In this document: one piece after another, positions 9,113 through 17,539 of the stretch
Position numbering within the stretch: the stretch's first letter is position 1
Layout of the letters: each line of letters opens with the position of its first letter
Assembly (NCBI GenBank): GCA_046705265.1
Contig: JBJKQL010000136.1
Location: 1 to 64,000, forward strand
DNA from: JAJYTL01 sp046705265
Lineage (GTDB): Bacteria > Pseudomonadota > Alphaproteobacteria > Ferrovibrionales > Ferrovibrionaceae
DNA: 64,000 nt
Direction of reading: 5' to 3'
The notes under the pieces: model-generated
Databases searched by the model: none
What the model saw: only the letters and a program-made list of their open reading frames with translations
What the model was told of the DNA's origin: nothing
Made by a program: the position numbers and the translations under genes

Positions 9113-10822
9113 ATGGCCTATCGGATCTCGCGAGCCGCCTATGCTGGCATTTTCGGTCCTACCGTCGGCGACAAGGTGCGGCTCGCCGACACTGAGCTCT
9201 TTATCGAAGTCGAAGAGGATCGCACGCGCTACGGCGACGAAGTGAAGTTCGGCGGCGGCAAAGTAATCCGCGACGGCATGGGGCAAAGCCAGGCGAGCCG
9301 TGCCGAAGGCGCGGTGGATACCATCATTACCAACGCCCTGATTCTCGATCACTGGGGTATCGTCAAGGCCGATATCGGTATCCGCGACGGGCGCATCGCG
9401 AAGATCGGCAAGGGCGGCAACCCGGACGTTCAGCCAGACGTCGATATCGTCATTGGTCCCGGCACCGAGGTGATCGCGGGCGAAGGCAAGATCGTGACGG
9501 CGGGCGGCATCGACGCTCATATCCATTTCATCTGCCCGCAGCAGATCGAAGAGGCGCTCGCAAGCGGCATCACCACCATGATGGGCGGCGGCACCGGACC
9601 GGCGACCGGAACCAATGCCACCACTTGCACACCTGGCGAATGGCACATTGCCCGCATGCTGCAGGCGGCGGAGGGGCTCCCGATGAACCTTGGCTTCTTC
9701 GGCAAGGGCAATGCGACCCGGCCTGAGGCCCTGATCGAGCAGGTTCGAGCCGGCGCTTGCGGTCTGAAGCTGCACGAGGATTGGGGCACCACGCCGGCCG
9801 CGATCGACACCTGTCTCGCGGTCGCGGACGAGATGGACGTGCAGGTGTTGATTCATACCGACACGCTGAATGAATCCGGCTTCGTCGAGAACACCATCGC
9901 CGCCTTCAAGGGCCGCACCGTCCACGCTTTCCATACCGAAGGAGCCGGCGGCGGACATGCTCCCGATATCATCAAGGTCTGCGGTGAGCCAAATGTCCTG
10001 CCGTCGTCAACCAATCCGACACGGCCGTATACGGTGAATACGCTGGATGAACATCTCGATATGCTGATGGTATGCCATCACCTTGATCCGCGCATCGCCG
10101 AGGACGTTGCCTTCGCCGAAAGCCGCATCCGGCGCGAGACCATCGCGGCCGAGGATATCCTCCACGATCTCGGCGCCTTCTCGATAATTTCTTCCGACAG
10201 CCAGGCAATGGGCCGCGTCGGCGAGGTCATCATTCGGACTTGGCAGACCGCGGACAAGATGAGGCGCCAACGCGGTCGCCTCAAGGAAGAAAAGAGCGGC
10301 AACGACAATTTTCGTTGCAAACGCTATGTCGCCAAATACACCATCAATCCGGCTATAGCCCAAGGCATCTCTCGGCATGTCGGTTCGCTTGAGGAGGGCA
10401 AACTCGCCGACATCGTCGTCTGGACTCCTGCCTTTTTCGGCGTGAAACCCGATCTGGTCCTGAAATGTGGTTCCATCGCCTACGCGGCCATGGGTGATCC
10501 CAATGCTTCGATTCCAACCCCGGAGCCACGGCACGGGCGACCGATGTTCGCTGCCTTCGGTCGCAGCTTGATCGAAAGCTCGGTGTTGTTTGTCTCCGGT
10601 GCCGCAATGGCGGGAATCAGGGAGCGCGTCGGTCTATCACGGCCGGTTGTCGCGGTGGAGAACTGCCGCGGCGGTATTTCCAAGTCAAGCATGATCCACA
10701 ACCACGCTCTGCCCAAGATGGAGGTCGATTCGGAAACCTACGAGGTTCATGCGGACGGGGAGCTTCTTACTTGCCAGCCGGCGCGGATTCTTCCCATGGC
10801 CCAGCGCTATTTTCTGTTCTGA
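9113..10822 (+). CDS. ureC: Urease alpha (catalytic) subunit
   Basis: Catalytic subunit that hydrolyses urea to ammonia and carbamate at a di-nickel centre. All key motifs are visible: the nickel ligands in DAHIHFICPQQ, the carbamylated lysine in GLKLHEDWG, HTDTLNESGF, the metal-binding histidine region HAFHTEGAGGGHAPD, and the flap histidine region MVCHHLDPRIAED. The 569-residue length is standard. AGGAG stands 8 bases before ATG 9113. No truncation or substituted ligand is seen, so the enzyme should be active once matured by UreDEFG. Confidence 0.97.
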   Translation: MAYRISRAAYAGIFGPTVGDKVRLADTELFIEVEEDRTRYGDEVKFGGGKVIRDGMGQSQASRAEGAVDTIITNALILDHWGIVKADIGIRDGRIAKIGKGGNPDVQPDVDIVIGPGTEVIAGEGKIVTAGGIDAHIHFICPQQIEEALASGITTMMGGGTGPATGTNATTCTPGEWHIARMLQAAEGLPMNLGFFGKGNATRPEALIEQVRAGACGLKLHEDWGTTPAAIDTCLAVADEMDVQVLIHTDTLNESGFVENTIAAFKGRTVHAFHTEGAGGGHAPDIIKVCGEPNVLPSSTNPTRPYTVNTLDEHLDMLMVCHHLDPRIAEDVAFAESRIRRETIAAEDILHDLGAFSIISSDSQAMGRVGEVIIRTWQTADKMRRQRGRLKEEKSGNDNFRCKRYVAKYTINPAIAQGISRHVGSLEEGKLADIVVWTPAFFGVKPDLVLKCGSIAYAAMGDPNASIPTPEPRHGRPMFAAFGRSLIESSVLFVSGAAMAGIRERVGLSRPVVAVENCRGGISKSSMIHNHALPKMEVDSETYEVHADGELLTCQPARILPMAQRYFLF

Positions 10823-11460
10823 TGGTGGTGGTGCGCGAAGTTCGGCCGGCGGGCCATTGGCCGACCGCCAAAGAGGTGGACAGGATCACCTTGCCTTACG
10901 ATCAGCGCCATCGTCGGCGGCTTCGCCTAATTGCCGATGCGGGCACCGAGGTGCTGCTCGACCTGCCGGTGGCAACATTGCTTCGGGAAGGAGATGGACT
11001 AAAGCTGCCGGGTGGTGCCTATATCCAAGTTCGCGCCGCTTCCGAGGACTTGATCGAGGTGACGGCGCCGGATCCGGTGACGCTGGTTCGTCTCGTCTGG
11101 CATCTCGGCAATCGGCATCTGCCGGCAGATTTTGCACCGAATACGGAAGCGATCGAGCGCATTCTGATCCACCGCGACCACGTGATCGAAAATATGTTGG
11201 CAGGCCTTGGCGCGACCTTGCGGCCGGTGCGGGCGGCTTTCAACCCCGAAAGCGGGGCTTATGACGGTTCGATGCATCACGGTCATGGCCACCATAGCCA
11301 CAGCCATCAACAGCATAGCAGCCGTGATCGCGGTCATCGGCAGGATGCCCCGGACTTGGCTGAAGACGCGATGGACAAGACAGCACTGACGTCGGGTTAC
11401 CCGCTGGCCCAGCAAGCCCGCCATCGCCATGCGCTGCTGCCGCGTCGCGCTAAGGCGTGA
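10822..11460 (+). CDS. ureE: Urease nickel metallochaperone UreE
   Basis: UreE donates nickel during urease maturation. ATG 10822 overlaps the ureC stop (TGATG). The N-terminal peptide-binding domain (LPYDQRHRRRLRL, DLPVATLL) is followed by the metal-binding domain (WHLGNRHLPAD). A histidine-rich tail (MHHGHGHHSHSHQQHSS, about residues 149-165) should bind extra nickel. Some 45 residues beyond the tail form an Arg/Ala-rich C-terminal extension that I do not recognise and that partly overlaps the 5' side of ureF. Confidence 0.92.
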   Translation: MVVVREVRPAGHWPTAKEVDRITLPYDQRHRRRLRLIADAGTEVLLDLPVATLLREGDGLKLPGGAYIQVRAASEDLIEVTAPDPVTLVRLVWHLGNRHLPADFAPNTEAIERILIHRDHVIENMLAGLGATLRPVRAAFNPESGAYDGSMHHGHGHHSHSHQQHSSRDRGHRQDAPDLAEDAMDKTALTSGYPLAQQARHRHALLPRRAKA

Positions 11461-11470
11461 GGATCGTGCC

Positions 11471-12145
11471 GTGGATGGCGTTGCGTTCTATCGCTTGCTA
11501 ACCTGGTTCTCGCCGGCCTATCCCACCGGCGCGTTCAGCTACAGCCATGGTCTTGAAGCGGTGATCGAGGCGGGCGTGGTGATGGATCGCGCAACACTTG
11601 TCGATTGGGTCGGTTATGTGATCGAGCACGGCAGCGGCCGCGTCGATGCGATGCTGTTCCGCGCGGCTTATGAACGTGCAGATGATGCGACGGAATTGGA
11701 TCAGATCGCCGATCTCGCGGCGGCGCTTCGCGGCAGCGCCGAGATGGTGCTCGAAAGCGAGCAGCAGGGCGAGGCCTTCCTCGTCACGACCCGGAAGGCA
11801 TGGCCGGATACGCGACTCGATGCCTTCGCGCGCCGGCGCCGCGGGAAACAGGTTGCGCTCCCAGTTGCGGTTGCGCTGGCGGTGGCCGACGTGGCGCCGC
11901 TCGAAGCCGCGTTGCTCGCTTATCTCCAGGCGTTCGCTTCGAACCTGGTTATGGCCGGCGTTCGGCTGATTCCGCTCGGCCAGAGCGACGGGCAAGCAAC
12001 CATTGCCACGCTGGCGCCCGTGGTGTCGAAAGCCGCTACGGCGGCGCTGAAGGCGCCATTCGAAGACATCGGATCGGCCGCCCCCATGGTGGATTGGTAT
12101 TCGATGCGGCACGAAACTCAATATACGAGGCTCTTCCGGTCATGA
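11471..12145 (+). CDS. ureF: Urease accessory protein UreF
   Basis: UreF bridges UreD and the GTPase UreG in the urease activation complex. Family motifs include SPAYPTGAFSYSHGLE, SNLVMAGVRLIPLGQSDGQ and SMRHETQYTRLFRS at the C-terminus. GTG 11471 follows TGAGG (11458-11462) immediately after the ureE stop. ATG 11429 in the same frame would overlap ureE by 32 bases and has no clear ribosome site. The stop overlaps the ureG start (ATGA). Confidence 0.93.
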   Translation: MDGVAFYRLLTWFSPAYPTGAFSYSHGLEAVIEAGVVMDRATLVDWVGYVIEHGSGRVDAMLFRAAYERADDATELDQIADLAAALRGSAEMVLESEQQGEAFLVTTRKAWPDTRLDAFARRRRGKQVALPVAVALAVADVAPLEAALLAYLQAFASNLVMAGVRLIPLGQSDGQATIATLAPVVSKAATAALKAPFEDIGSAAPMVDWYSMRHETQYTRLFRS

Positions 12146-12777
12146 CTTATTCACCGAATGGCCCGCTTCGGGTAGGTATTGGCGGTCCCGTTGGTTCAGG
12201 CAAGACCGCGCTTGTCGATCGGCTGTGCAAGTATATGGGGGGCCACCATCGCCTCGCGGTGGTTACCAATGATATCTATACCAAGGAGGACGCGGAGTTC
12301 CTGACCAGCGCTGGCGCGCTGGCGCCCGAGCGCATCCTCGGCGTCGAAACGGGCGGTTGCCCCCACACGGCGATCCGCGAGGACGCCTCGATCAATCTCG
12401 CCGCCGTGGCGCAACTGAACCACCGTTTTCCGGACCTTGATCTGGTCTTCATCGAATCCGGCGGTGACAACCTCGCCGCGACCTTTAGCCCCGAGCTCGC
12501 GGATATCACGATCTACGTCATCGACGTATCGGCTGGCGACAAGATTCCACGCAAAGGAGGACCCAGCATTACACGATCCGATCTGTTGGTCATCAACAAG
12601 ATCGATCTCGCGCCGTTGGTCGGTGCCAGCCTCGAGGTGATGGACCGCGACGCGCGCAAGATGCGAGGAACGCGGCCGTTCCTGTTCACCAATCTCAAGG
12701 CGGGCGTGGGCGTCGCCGAAATCGCCCGCTTCGTCGTTGAAGCTGGCGGCCTCTCATCTGATGGGGCCGCGCGCTGA
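12142..12777 (+). CDS. ureG: Urease maturation GTPase UreG
   Basis: GTPase that drives nickel insertion into urease. It has 211 residues from ATG 12142. The P-loop is GGPVGSGKT. The nickel-binding CPH motif lies in ETGGCPHTAIREDAS, and ESGGDNLAATFSPELAD and NKIDLA complete the SIMIBI GTPase signature. The frame is open far upstream across ureF, but the ATGA overlap and canonical N-terminus decide the start. It is the last gene of the urt-ure cluster. Confidence 0.95.
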   Translation: MTYSPNGPLRVGIGGPVGSGKTALVDRLCKYMGGHHRLAVVTNDIYTKEDAEFLTSAGALAPERILGVETGGCPHTAIREDASINLAAVAQLNHRFPDLDLVFIESGGDNLAATFSPELADITIYVIDVSAGDKIPRKGGPSITRSDLLVINKIDLAPLVGASLEVMDRDARKMRGTRPFLFTNLKAGVGVAEIARFVVEAGGLSSDGAAR

Positions 12778-12782
12778 GTTCG

Positions 12783-12974
12783 GTGAAGCACGCGGCCCTT
12801 GCAATAAAGGATCGTTTCGGCGCGTTCTGTCCTGGTGCATTCAGCCGGCGGGCGGGTGCATCCGGCGCCGCGCTATCTGACGCTCAGTTTGCGGTCAAGG
12901 ATCTCGATGATGTCGCGGGTCACGTTACGGGGGTGGCAATCCGGATTGGGAAAGAAGCCATGCGCCGCGCATGA
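12783..12974 (+). CDS. Short unrecognised open frame before the permease remnant
   Basis: A 63-residue frame starts 5 bases after ureG and ends with an ATGA overlap onto the permease remnant. The C-terminal half reads like a normal soluble protein (DAQFAVKDLDDVAGHVTG), but I recognise no family. It may be a decayed end of a lost ABC transporter gene or chance. No good ribosome site is visible. Confidence 0.25.
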   Translation: MKHAALAIKDRFGAFCPGAFSRRAGASGAALSDAQFAVKDLDDVAGHVTGVAIRIGKEAMRRA

Positions 12975-13888
12975 GCCTTAAAACGCTTGCGGTCTATGTT
13001 GCTTCGACCTTGTATTTTGCCCTCCCGCTCATGCTGGCGGCGAGCGGCGAGCTGATGAGCGAAGTGGCAGGCGTGCTTAACCTTAGTCTTGAAGGCATGA
13101 TGCTTACTGCCGCTTTTTTTCGGTCTGGGGCACCTCAGTCACCGGGAATCCGTGGCTTGGCCTGCTCTGTGGCATCGCAAGTGGGATCGTCTTCGCCGGC
13201 CTGGAGGCAATCTTGAGTGTGCGGCTTCGCGCCAATCAGCTCGTGGTCGGTATCGGCCTTGATATTCTGGCACTTGGCGCCACCACATTTCTCAATCGCG
13301 AGATCTTTGGCGCGCTCTCGCGCCGGCTCGTGCCGGGCTTCGGATATCTCCATCTTCCCGGCCTCTCGACGCTGCCAATTCTTGGCCCGAGCTTGCTCCA
13401 ACAAGATGACGTGGTCTATGTCGGTTTCGTGCTGATCGCCGCAATCTGGTTTGTACTGCGCTTCACTGCTTATGGGATGCCAAGCCCTCGCCGACAATCC
13501 GCGCTCGGCCGATTGGGCCGGTATCTCGTTCGAGCGTGTTCGCACGCTCGCGATCCTGGTTACCGGAGCGATGGCCGGCGTCGCGGGTACCCTGACCTCG
13601 GTCGGCTATATCCGTACCTTCACCGAGGGCATGACCAACGGTGCCGGTTATCTTGCGATCGCGGCGATCATCTTTGGCGGATGGCGGTTGTGGCCGACGG
13701 TCGGAGCGTGCTTGCTGCTCGGCGGCGCAATGGCGCTGCAGTTCCAGTTCTCGGCCGCCACCTCGCCCATACCAACGGCGGCACTTTTGATGCTGCCCTA
13801 TGTGCTGGCGCTGCTTTCGGTTGCCGGACTCGTCGACCGGCAGGTGCCGCCGGCAGCCTTCACTGTCCCGTTCTTCGGCAGCCGGTAG
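12971..13888 (+). pseudogene. Frameshifted BMP-type (nucleoside) ABC transporter permease
   Basis: Inner-membrane permease of the YufQ/BmpD class that transports nucleosides or related compounds. The N-terminus (GELMSEVAGVLNLSLEGMML) is in one frame to a run of seven T (13114-13120). The protein then continues in the next frame (VWGTSVTGNPWLGLLCG, then SVRLRANQLVVGIG) to about 13488. It returns to the first frame (ALADNPRSADWAGISFERVR) to the stop. One missing base and one extra base restore a full-length protein. The matching ATPase, binding protein and partner permease are absent, which suggests decay of a transferred or lost transporter, though sequencing error at the homopolymer cannot be excluded. 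Confidence 0.8.
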
Positions 13889-13956
13889 CGTCACTTCCGA
13901 CCGGAGGGGATCTTCTGGCCGGAGCGAGTCGCCTATTCATTTCCTGCTCGTCAGAA

Positions 13957-15003
13957 TCACGCCCCAAAAGTGAATCGGCTACCGGTGCGGGACAGCAAGA
14001 GCCGCTCCGGCATGAGCCGGCGCATCGCTTCGGTAAATCCGACGCCGCTGCAATGCATCGGAATGACGACGTCGGGATCAAGTTCCTGCAACGCATCAAC
14101 GGTTTGTTCGACGTAATCTTGCGGTGCCGAGCCAAGGTGAAAGCCGCCTAAAACCGCATGCAATTTGCCGACGCCCGAAACCGCCATCGCGGTCTTCACC
14201 GTGTTGACGATTCCAGCATGACCGCAGGAGGCGATAACCACAAGTCCGCGTCCCTGAACGACATAGGCGACGGCGTGCTCGTCGGGGTGCTGATCGGGCA
14301 TCAGCCGGCCGGTCTTTTCGGCCGCGGTGAAGTGATCAACATCCGTCGTCATTGCGCCTTCGGCACCGCACCGTGGCGCCTTGTCCAGAACATACGTGTT
14401 CGGAACCACATGTTCGAAGGAATCTCGGGCGATCAACCCGGTGGTGAAAGGGCCATGCAGCGCCTGCGGCGTCTCGCAACAGACCGCGTTCACGCCGGCA
14501 GCTGAAATAGCGGCTCGATCCAAGGTATCCCAATAGATCGGATCCTCGCTTTCGCGCTTCATCCATTTCGGCTCGAAGTTCTCCTCGCCGCCGGCAAAGA
14601 GTCGAAGGTCGTCGCGCATTCGGCTGCGATAGGTTGTGAGAAACCCGTGTAACCCACCGTAGTGGTCGAGGTGTCCGTGACTGAGGATCAGGCCATTAAG
14701 CTTCTCCGGCGCGAGGTCAAGGAGATCGAAGTTCCTGACCAGCACTTCCGGAGTATAGCCGAAATCGAGAAGATATTGCGCGCTGTCGCCGCCGCGGCGC
14801 GATTCGAGATGAAGCGAAAGGCCCCATTCGCCGGCTAGCGTCGATTTTTCCTTGCCGCGGATATGCCTGGCGTGCTCGATCACCACCATCGGGTGGGGTT
14901 CGGCCTTGGCAAAAAGGTCGTAAATCGCATCGACGACAACGCGAACTGAAAGCCGATCGACTACCGGGGCCTGAAACTCCACCTTCTTGCTTAACAAATC
15001 CAT
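13957..15003 (-). CDS. MBL-fold metallo-hydrolase, dihydropterin-phosphate synthase-like (COG1237 type)
   Basis: Metallo-beta-lactamase fold protein of the COG1237 group. The metal-binding motif SHGHLDHYGG is present (HxHxDH), with further ligands in the SCGHAG region and IPMHCSG near the C-terminus. ATG 15003 (MDLLSKKVEF) gives 348 residues; the frame is open upstream to 15081. Members are often annotated as methyl-ribofuranosyl-aminobenzene phosphate synthase related, but the bacterial substrate is not established. It lies alone between the permease remnant and the small FNR-linked gene. Confidence 0.8.
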   Translation of the reverse strand: MDLLSKKVEFQAPVVDRLSVRVVVDAIYDLFAKAEPHPMVVIEHARHIRGKEKSTLAGEWGLSLHLESRRGGDSAQYLLDFGYTPEVLVRNFDLLDLAPEKLNGLILSHGHLDHYGGLHGFLTTYRSRMRDDLRLFAGGEENFEPKWMKRESEDPIYWDTLDRAAISAAGVNAVCCETPQALHGPFTTGLIARDSFEHVVPNTYVLDKAPRCGAEGAMTTDVDHFTAAEKTGRLMPDQHPDEHAVAYVVQGRGLVVIASCGHAGIVNTVKTAMAVSGVGKLHAVLGGFHLGSAPQDYVEQTVDALQELDPDVVIPMHCSGVGFTEAMRRLMPERLLLSRTGSRFTFGA

Positions 15004-15399
15004 CGCTTGCCACCCTTCTGCGACAGCCGCCCCGTGCCCGTCCCCAAGCTTAGCTGTGGCGGCCTCCGGCTGGCAACACAAGCGGTGGGCCGGTCCGAAT
15101 CATCATATACGCCGCGACCGCAACGATAACGCCGGAAAAAACGTGCAAAAAAGGCGGTGGTCGACCCGGGCTAAGGAACAGCCGAGGGGCCAGAGAGAAG
15201 GAAAAGACATCTTGTGCCGCGCAATGCCGCAAGGCTTTTCTCGTTGCGGCACCGGTTGTGGCATCGGGAGGCCCAGCGTAGTTTTGCTAAGGCTATCTCA
15301 TAACGCGAAGGCCTGGTTGATTTCTTGATTTGAATCAACACATATCTATTCGTCATCGCGACAAATATCATGCGCTCGACACAATCTGAGGAGGCGACG
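15004..15399 (+). other. Intergenic region with FNR-type box
   Basis: This 396-base gap holds the promoter regions of the divergent MBL gene (minus) and the small secreted protein (plus). Apart from the FNR-type box at 15325-15338 and a TATCAT -10-like hexamer at 15366-15371, I see no gene or repeat. Confidence 0.5.
15325..15338. promoter_or_regulatory. FNR/Anr-type box
   Basis: TTGATTTGAATCAA is an exact TTGAT-N4-ATCAA site, the consensus for FNR/CRP-family oxygen regulators. It is centred about 34 bases upstream of TATCAT (15366-15371). That would place it near -45 relative to the predicted start, a class II activator position for the gene at 15400. Confidence 0.6.
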
Positions 15400-15765
15400 A
15401 TGAAGCCAAATCTTTGCCTTGTTGCGGTCGCCATGGTGCTCCTACCGGCTGGCGCATTCGGAATGACGATGGAGATGCCGCCGCAACCGCTCGGAGGGAC
15501 ACCCCCGGCCGTTACGCCTTCAGTGCCACCGCACGCTTTGCGCGAGCACATGATCAAGCCGACCCCGTCCTATCGGCCCGACAATCCCACATCTCGAAGT
15601 GCGACCGAAGCCTTGAATCTTCTGGAATCCCAGGGCTATGCGACGTTCACTAATTTCCATCAAGTCGGATCGCAGTTTGTTGCTGAAGAGACGCAAAGCG
15701 GCCATACGTGGCAGCTCACGATCGACCCGGCGACCAAGACCGTGACCAAGCTGAAAAGGAATTAG
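15400..15765 (+). CDS. Small secreted PepSY-like protein behind an FNR box
   Basis: A 121-residue protein with an N-terminal signal peptide (LCLVAVAMVLLPAGAFG), a proline-rich linker (about residues 25-60), and a compact C-terminal half. The C-terminal half resembles a PepSY-like fold: an N-terminal helix EALNLLESQGY, strands FVAEETQSG and WQLTIDPATKTVTK. GAGGAGG precedes ATG 15400; the frame's earlier ATG (15370) lacks one. The function is unknown. A periplasmic location and oxygen-responsive expression are inferred from the signal peptide and upstream site. Confidence 0.65.
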   Translation: MKPNLCLVAVAMVLLPAGAFGMTMEMPPQPLGGTPPAVTPSVPPHALREHMIKPTPSYRPDNPTSRSATEALNLLESQGYATFTNFHQVGSQFVAEETQSGHTWQLTIDPATKTVTKLKRN

Positions 15766-15794
15766 GACGAAATCCTGGCCTTAAAATGCATGGT

Positions 15795-16154
15795 TCAGAC
15801 GTGCGGCACCTGCGGATCAAGGACGACGGGCCGTTCCCATATGATAAGGACGATACAGCCATCCTCGCTCACCACCTCATGCGCGGTGCCAGGCGGGTTG
15901 ATGGTAAGAGTGCCGGCCACGTGGCGTCCGTTGCGATCCGTCTGCGAGCCCTCCAGCACGAAAACACGCTCATAGCCGGCGTGAAGATGAAACGGAACCT
16001 GCGCACCCGGCGCGTAGCGTAGATAGCCTGCGGCGGGGCCGTGGCCGCCGTTCCGATAGAGCCATGCAATCTCGATGCCTTCGCGAAAGGGCTCCCAGCC
16101 GAGCGCGTCGCGCTTGGCTGGGAGAAGTGTCGGCAGACGAATGGCTTCGGCCAT
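15795..16154 (-). CDS. ChrR-like cupin-domain protein
   Basis: A 119-residue single cupin barrel with metal-type motif PFHLHAGYERVFVLEG and a second half PPGTAHEVVSEDGC. It resembles the cupin part of ChrR/anti-sigma proteins but has no zinc-binding N-terminal domain. ATG 16154 follows TTGGAG. It is downstream of, and slightly out of frame with, the preceding isochorismatase-fold gene. In this operon it may bind a small ureide-related ligand, but that is inference. Confidence 0.7.
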   Translation of the reverse strand: MAEAIRLPTLLPAKRDALGWEPFREGIEIAWLYRNGGHGPAAGYLRYAPGAQVPFHLHAGYERVFVLEGSQTDRNGRHVAGTLTINPPGTAHEVVSEDGCIVLIIWERPVVLDPQVPHV

Positions 16155-16824
16155 GGCATCTCCAATGCGGCGAGAACCTCGTCCGCAGTCGCGGTCCATC
16201 CGACGATCGCGCCTTGGGCACGGACCACATGTCGAGGGTGGCTTGTTTAAAGCCGGGAAAGTAGCTCTCGGCCGCGTCCTTGACGAGGAGGCATTCATAG
16301 CCCCGATCATTGGCCTCACGCATGGCGGTTTGCACGCAGACTTCTGTGGTGACGCCGCCAATCGCGAGATGCGTCACGCCGCGCTCGCGAAGTAAAGCCT
16401 CAAGTGGCGTCGTGAAGAAAGCGACCTTTCCGGGCTTCACGATCACATGTTCGCCGGCGGTGGGAGACAACGCCCTGACGAAATCGTTGCCCGGCTCACC
16501 CTGGATCAGAATTCGTCCCATCGGCCCAACGTCGCCGATGCGAAGTGCTGTGGTGCCGCGGCACCGTTTTGCCGGTGGACAATCGGATAGATCAGGCCGG
16601 TGCGCTTCCTTGGTGTGAAAAATATTGAGGCCTGCCCGACGGAATCCAGCTAAGAGGCGCGCCGCCGCGGGCGCCATCGCACCAAGACGGGAGACATCGT
16701 TGCCGAGGGCCGAGCCGAACCCACCCGGCTCGATGAAGCCTCGCTGCATGTCGATCATGAGGAGCGCGAAATGCGCGCCTGGGAATTCGTATGGATAGGG
16801 CCGGGTGGTGGCGATGGTTGCCAT
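15970..16824 (-). CDS. Isochorismatase-fold amidohydrolase with a 3' frameshift
   Basis: Cysteine hydrolase of the isochorismatase superfamily, related to biuret, triuret and ureidoacrylate hydrolases. The catalytic Asp (LLMIDMQRGF, D25), Lys (IVKPGKVAFF) and Cys (GGVTTEVCVQTAMREANDRG) are all present. Near 16226-16230 the frame breaks. The normal C-terminus (VRAQGAIVGWTATADEVLAAL) lies in the next frame and ends its similarity near 16160, while the open frame runs on into noise to 15970. A single lost base explains this. All catalytic residues precede the break, so activity may survive. It lies 31 bases after biuH in the same orientation. Confidence 0.75.
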   Translation of the reverse strand: MATIATTRPYPYEFPGAHFALLMIDMQRGFIEPGGFGSALGNDVSRLGAMAPAAARLLAGFRRAGLNIFHTKEAHRPDLSDCPPAKRCRGTTALRIGDVGPMGRILIQGEPGNDFVRALSPTAGEHVIVKPGKVAFFTTPLEALLRERGVTHLAIGGVTTEVCVQTAMREANDRGYECLLVKDAAESYFPGFKQATLDMWSVPKARSSDGPRLRTRFSPHWRCHGRSHSSADTSPSQARRARLGALSRRHRDCMALSERRPRPRRRLSTLRAGCAGSVSSSRRL

Positions 16825-16855
16825 GGATTCTACCGCCTATGTTCGGCCGCTGCCA

Positions 16856-17539
16856 TCAGGCGAGTGCCGCGAGAAAGGTCTTCGAATCCGACACCGCGCC
16901 GAATACGCCGCCCTGCATCTTGATCATCTTGATCGCGTGCGGATGGTTGCCAATGTCGGTCGCGCCGCAGCATTCTTCGAGGAGCAAGCACTCGAAACCG
17001 CGGTCATTGGCCTCGCGCATCGTTGTGTGGACGCAGACATCGGTGGTGATGCCGGTAAGCACGATGTTTTCGATGCAGCCAAGACGGAGCATGAACTCTA
17101 GGTCGGTAGCGCAGAAGGTGCCCTTGCCGGGTTTGTCGATGATCGGCTCGCCGGGCTTCGGCGCGAGGTCGGGGATGATTTGCCAACTCGGCTCGCCGCG
17201 GACCAGAATCCGTCCGAAGGGACCGGGATCGCCGATGCCAGCGCCGATCTGGCGCGAGCGCCACCGCTTGTTGGCCGGCAGATCGGCCAGATCCGTGCGG
17301 TGGCCTTCGCGCGTGTGGTAGACATGAAAACTCTGCTCGCGCATTACGGCCAGCACCCGCTTGATTGGCTCGATCGGCGCGCGGGTAAGCGAGAGGTCGT
17401 AACCCATCTTGTCCACATAGCCACCGATGCCGCAGAAATCGGTCTGCATGTCGATGATGATCAGAGCGGTATTTTGCGGGGTCAGCTTACCGTTGTAGGG
17501 CCAGGGAGAGGGATCAGCGGCAAGGTATCGTTCAGCCAT
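16856..17539 (-). CDS. biuH: Biuret amidohydrolase
   Basis: Isochorismatase-superfamily cysteine hydrolase converting biuret to allophanate and ammonia. It closely follows the Rhizobium BiuH sequence that I recall: WPYNGKLTPQNTALIIIDMQ, GGYVDKMGYDLSL, HRTDLADLPANKRWRS and MREANDRGFECLLLEECCGA. The catalytic triad D30, K136 and C169 aligns with BiuH D36, K142 and C175 at a constant offset. ATG 17539 gives 227 residues; the frame extends upstream to 17683. A sigma-54 promoter lies about 140 bases upstream. Its product, allophanate, would need an allophanate hydrolase, which is not in this window. Confidence 0.88.
   Translation of the reverse strand: MAERYLAADPSPWPYNGKLTPQNTALIIIDMQTDFCGIGGYVDKMGYDLSLTRAPIEPIKRVLAVMREQSFHVYHTREGHRTDLADLPANKRWRSRQIGAGIGDPGPFGRILVRGEPSWQIIPDLAPKPGEPIIDKPGKGTFCATDLEFMLRLGCIENIVLTGITTDVCVHTTMREANDRGFECLLLEECCGATDIGNHPHAIKMIKMQGGVFGAVSDSKTFLAALA

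Noticed and set aside
9637..9652. TGGCAC...GC sequence inside ureC resembling a sigma-54 site
   Set aside because: It is in coding sequence and the -12 element is CCGC, not TTGC.
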